A stretch of 7,465 bases of DNA from Bacteroidia bacterium. Lineage in GTDB: Bacteria; Bacteroidota; Bacteroidia; Cytophagales; Cyclobacteriaceae. The DNA lies in assembly GCA_016650355.1 (NCBI GenBank), contig JAENVX010000029.1:1-7465 (forward strand). Direction: 5' to 3'. The notes under the pieces are model-generated. The model had not been told where the DNA came from. It saw only the letters and a list, made by a program, of their open reading frames with translations, and did no database searches. The number at the start of each line of letters is the position of its first letter. Within the stretch, counting starts at the first letter, position 1. Below are positions 6,072-7,465 of this stretch, piece by piece. Both the position numbers and the translations under genes were made by a program.

Positions 6072-6958
6072 GGCGCTTTACAAGCAGTTGGTTATGTTTT
6101 TTGTTTACATGTGTGCTGGTTATCCCAACACAGGCACAGGATGAGAAGGATAAGAATGCTATAAAAGTTGATCTGGCTTATTATCAACTGGATAATGCCT
6201 TGCCAATTCTAGTAGCATCGGCAAAAACAAAAAACGGGAAAAAATTTGAGCCGGTTGATTCGGTTGATATTTATCTATATTTCAACGAAGAAAGTACTGT
6301 AGGATTCATTGGAAAAATTAGAACTAATGACAAAGGCATCGGAAAATTATCATTGCCGGAAAGATTTCGAAGTGATTGGGCCACCCTGCCTTCCAGTACG
6401 TTTATAGCCACTATAACTGGAAACGAGCGTTTTAAGGATGCGTCAACCGAAATTGAGATAGCTAAAGCTAAGATTGAGCTGACGGCTGAAGAGAAGGACA
6501 GTGTAAGGATCATCACGGCTAAGGTTCTCGCTTTTCAAGATAGTAGTTGGATCGTAGTCCCGGAAACTGAAATTAAGTTAGTTGTCAGACGTTTGCTAAG
6601 TGATATAAAAGTTGGAGAAGATGATTCGTTCACGACAGACGATGACGGGGTTGCATCCACAGAATTTAATCTCACTATACCTGGAGATGGGGATGGGAAT
6701 ATTTTTATTGGCGCGAAAATTGATGATAATGATACGTATGGAAACTTGGTGACGACAAAAGTGATGAAATGGGGAGCACCCTTGGAACGAGATGACAGCT
6801 TTGAGGCGCGAACCTTATGGGCGACCAGGGATAAGACACCATTGTGGTTGCTTATTTTTCCTAACCTGATCATTGCGAGTGTTTGGGGTATCATTTTTTA
6901 TCTGCTGTATCTCATTACTCGAATTATTAAGCTTGGAAAAACGAATGAGAGTGCTTGA
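6068..6958 (+). CDS. Membrane-anchored periplasmic protein with two Ig-like domains, function unknown
   Basis: 296 residues. A signal peptide ends TQA|QDEKD near residue 23. Residues about 32-133 and 134-233 are two beta-rich segments, each carrying a 'T-(N/T)-D-(D/K)-x-G-(I/V)' turn ('TNDKGIGKLSL' near 86 and 'TTDDDGVASTEFNL' near 189), which suggests tandem Ig/transthyretin-like domains. A single transmembrane helix lies at about 259-283, followed by a short basic cytoplasmic tail (RIIKLGK). No cysteine-histidine heme motif, FeS motif or catalytic residue pattern is visible. The ATGA overlap with the NrfD-like gene suggests tight coupling and membership of the same membrane complex. I do not recognise the family. 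Possible roles are a structural or docking subunit that holds the periplasmic cytochromes near NrfD (inference). Confidence 0.75.
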   Translation: MRRFTSSWLCFLFTCVLVIPTQAQDEKDKNAIKVDLAYYQLDNALPILVASAKTKNGKKFEPVDSVDIYLYFNEESTVGFIGKIRTNDKGIGKLSLPERFRSDWATLPSSTFIATITGNERFKDASTEIEIAKAKIELTAEEKDSVRIITAKVLAFQDSSWIVVPETEIKLVVRRLLSDIKVGEDDSFTTDDDGVASTEFNLTIPGDGDGNIFIGAKIDDNDTYGNLVTTKVMKWGAPLERDDSFEARTLWATRDKTPLWLLIFPNLIIASVWGIIFYLLYLITRIIKLGKTNESA

Positions 6959-6986
6959 ACAAACCTTAACTATAATTATAAGACGT

Positions 6987-7388
6987 ATGAAAAGTAAAAT
7001 TTATTTTCTGACGACATTGCTCTCTATGACTGCCTGTCTATTTTCATTTAAAGTATATCAAGCAAAACCATGGGCTGTGCCTGATAAGTATGTTCAAATG
7101 AAGAATCCGGTAGCTTCAGATGCCGAAATACTCAAAGACGCAAAAGCCTTGTGGGTTAAGCACTGCCAGTCTTGCCATGGTAAAACAGGAATGGGTGATG
7201 GAACTAAAGCGGCTCAATTGGACACAGAAATGGAAGATTTCACTACAGATGTTGTCCAAAAGCAACCCGATGGTGCCTTGTTTTATAAGATTCAGGCTGG
7301 ACGGGATGACATGCCCTCATTTAAGAAGAAAATTCCTGATGAAGATGAGATTTGGTCATTGGTATGCTTTATGCGCTCACTTAAATAG
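6987..7388 (+). CDS. Class I cytochrome c, exported
   Basis: I chose ATG 6987 (MKSKIYFLTT, 133 residues). The frame is open upstream to 6873, but that region overlaps the previous gene and reads through its membrane-helix codons. The N-terminus is a signal sequence. It may be a lipoprotein with 'LSMTAC17', though the -3 residue is Met rather than the usual Leu/Val, or be cleaved after YQA (residue 26). One heme c motif, CQSCH, is at 60-64, followed by 'GKTGMGDGTKA'. Met109 in 'GRDDMPSFKKKIPDEDEIW' is the expected axial ligand, and the C-terminal helix 'IWSLVCFMRSLK' completes a mono-heme His/Met class I fold. It is the last gene before the terminator. It is probably a mobile or tethered electron carrier that accepts electrons from, or delivers them to, the FeS/NrfD module. 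Confidence 0.88.
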   Translation: MKSKIYFLTTLLSMTACLFSFKVYQAKPWAVPDKYVQMKNPVASDAEILKDAKALWVKHCQSCHGKTGMGDGTKAAQLDTEMEDFTTDVVQKQPDGALFYKIQAGRDDMPSFKKKIPDEDEIWSLVCFMRSLK

Positions 7389-7411
7389 TATTAACAAATA
7401 ATTGCAAAAAG

Positions 7412-7446
7412 AAGCCCTTCGAATAATCTTATCCGAAGGGCTTTTC
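7412..7446 (+). terminator. Rho-independent terminator at the end of the operon
   Basis: A 10-bp stem, AAGCCCTTCG at 7412-7421 paired with CGAAGGGCTT at 7434-7443, encloses a 12-base AT-rich loop and is followed by TTCT. An A tract precedes the left arm (7406-7410), so it could also terminate a gene converging from the right. It lies 23 bases after the cytochrome stop codon. Confidence 0.85.
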
Positions 7447-7465
7447 TATTTCTGTTAAGCTACAC

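Larger units (their letters stand above)
1017..7388 (+). other. Putative redox operon bounded by two terminators
   Basis: Eight consecutive same-strand coding sequences lie between the hairpins at 952-980 and 7412-7446. The junctions are tight: TAATG at 2279, 13 bp at 2657-2669, 11 bp at 3579-3589, 5 bp at 3803-3807, 5 bp at 4747-4751, ATGA overlap at 6068-6071, and 28 bp at 6959-6986. No internal terminator is visible. The contents (three heme c proteins, an EB_dh-type heme protein, an FeS subunit, an NrfD-like subunit and an outer-membrane barrel) are functionally consistent with one electron-transfer complex. Co-transcription is inferred from spacing and direction only. Confidence 0.75.

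Noticed and set aside
6535..6894. 119-codon open frame on the minus strand
   Set aside because: It is opposite the well-supported Ig-like membrane protein gene and has no initiation signal or recognisable motif.
6873..6986. N-terminal extension of the last cytochrome gene
   Set aside because: These codons overlap the membrane helix and end of the previous gene in another frame; the signal sequence starts properly at 6987.

Overview
The window looks like Bacteroidota DNA, probably Cytophagales-like. The reasons are the moderate-to-low GC, the near absence of Shine-Dalgarno sequences, the TAATG and ATGA gene junctions, the CX4CH cytochrome lipoprotein, the DUF5777-type outer-membrane barrel and the CarboxypepD_reg/YceI architecture. 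All real genes lie on the + strand. I see no tRNA, rRNA, CRISPR array, insertion sequence or phage gene. The species assignment is inference.

Layout: (i) The 3' part of a gene cut by the window edge (2-940) encodes a carboxypeptidase-regulatory-like domain followed by a YceI domain. It is closed by a strong perfect-palindrome terminator (952-980). (ii) Seven tightly packed genes follow (1017-7388), with gaps from -4 to about 28 bp, and they probably form one operon. In order they encode: a lipoprotein with an ethylbenzene-dehydrogenase-type (EB_dh) heme-binding fold that carries an inserted cytochrome c domain; a small CX4CH cytochrome lipoprotein; a DUF5777-like outer-membrane beta-barrel; a 70-residue Tat-signal-like small protein; a Tat-type lipoprotein-like ferredoxin subunit with four cluster motifs; a ten-helix NrfD/ActC-like quinone-interacting membrane subunit; a membrane-anchored periplasmic protein with two Ig-like domains; and a class I cytochrome c. 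A second hairpin terminator (7412-7446) ends the unit. Counting the 70-residue protein there are eight coding sequences in the unit.

How they may work together (inference): NrfD plus the FeS subunit is the classical quinol/FeS electron-transfer module of DMSO-reductase-family and ActBC/DsrOP/Qrc-type complexes. Here it is surrounded by three c-type heme proteins, one of which also resembles the heme-b gamma subunit of ethylbenzene/dimethylsulfide dehydrogenases, and by an outer-membrane barrel. No molybdopterin catalytic subunit lies inside the terminator-bounded unit. The set therefore looks like an uncharacterised redox complex that exchanges electrons between menaquinone and periplasmic or possibly outer-membrane or extracellular partners. 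The most unusual points are the nested c-in-EB_dh protein with His in the usual axial-Met position, the missing cluster cysteine in the FeS subunit, and the small protein whose sequence resembles the FeS subunit's own N-terminus.
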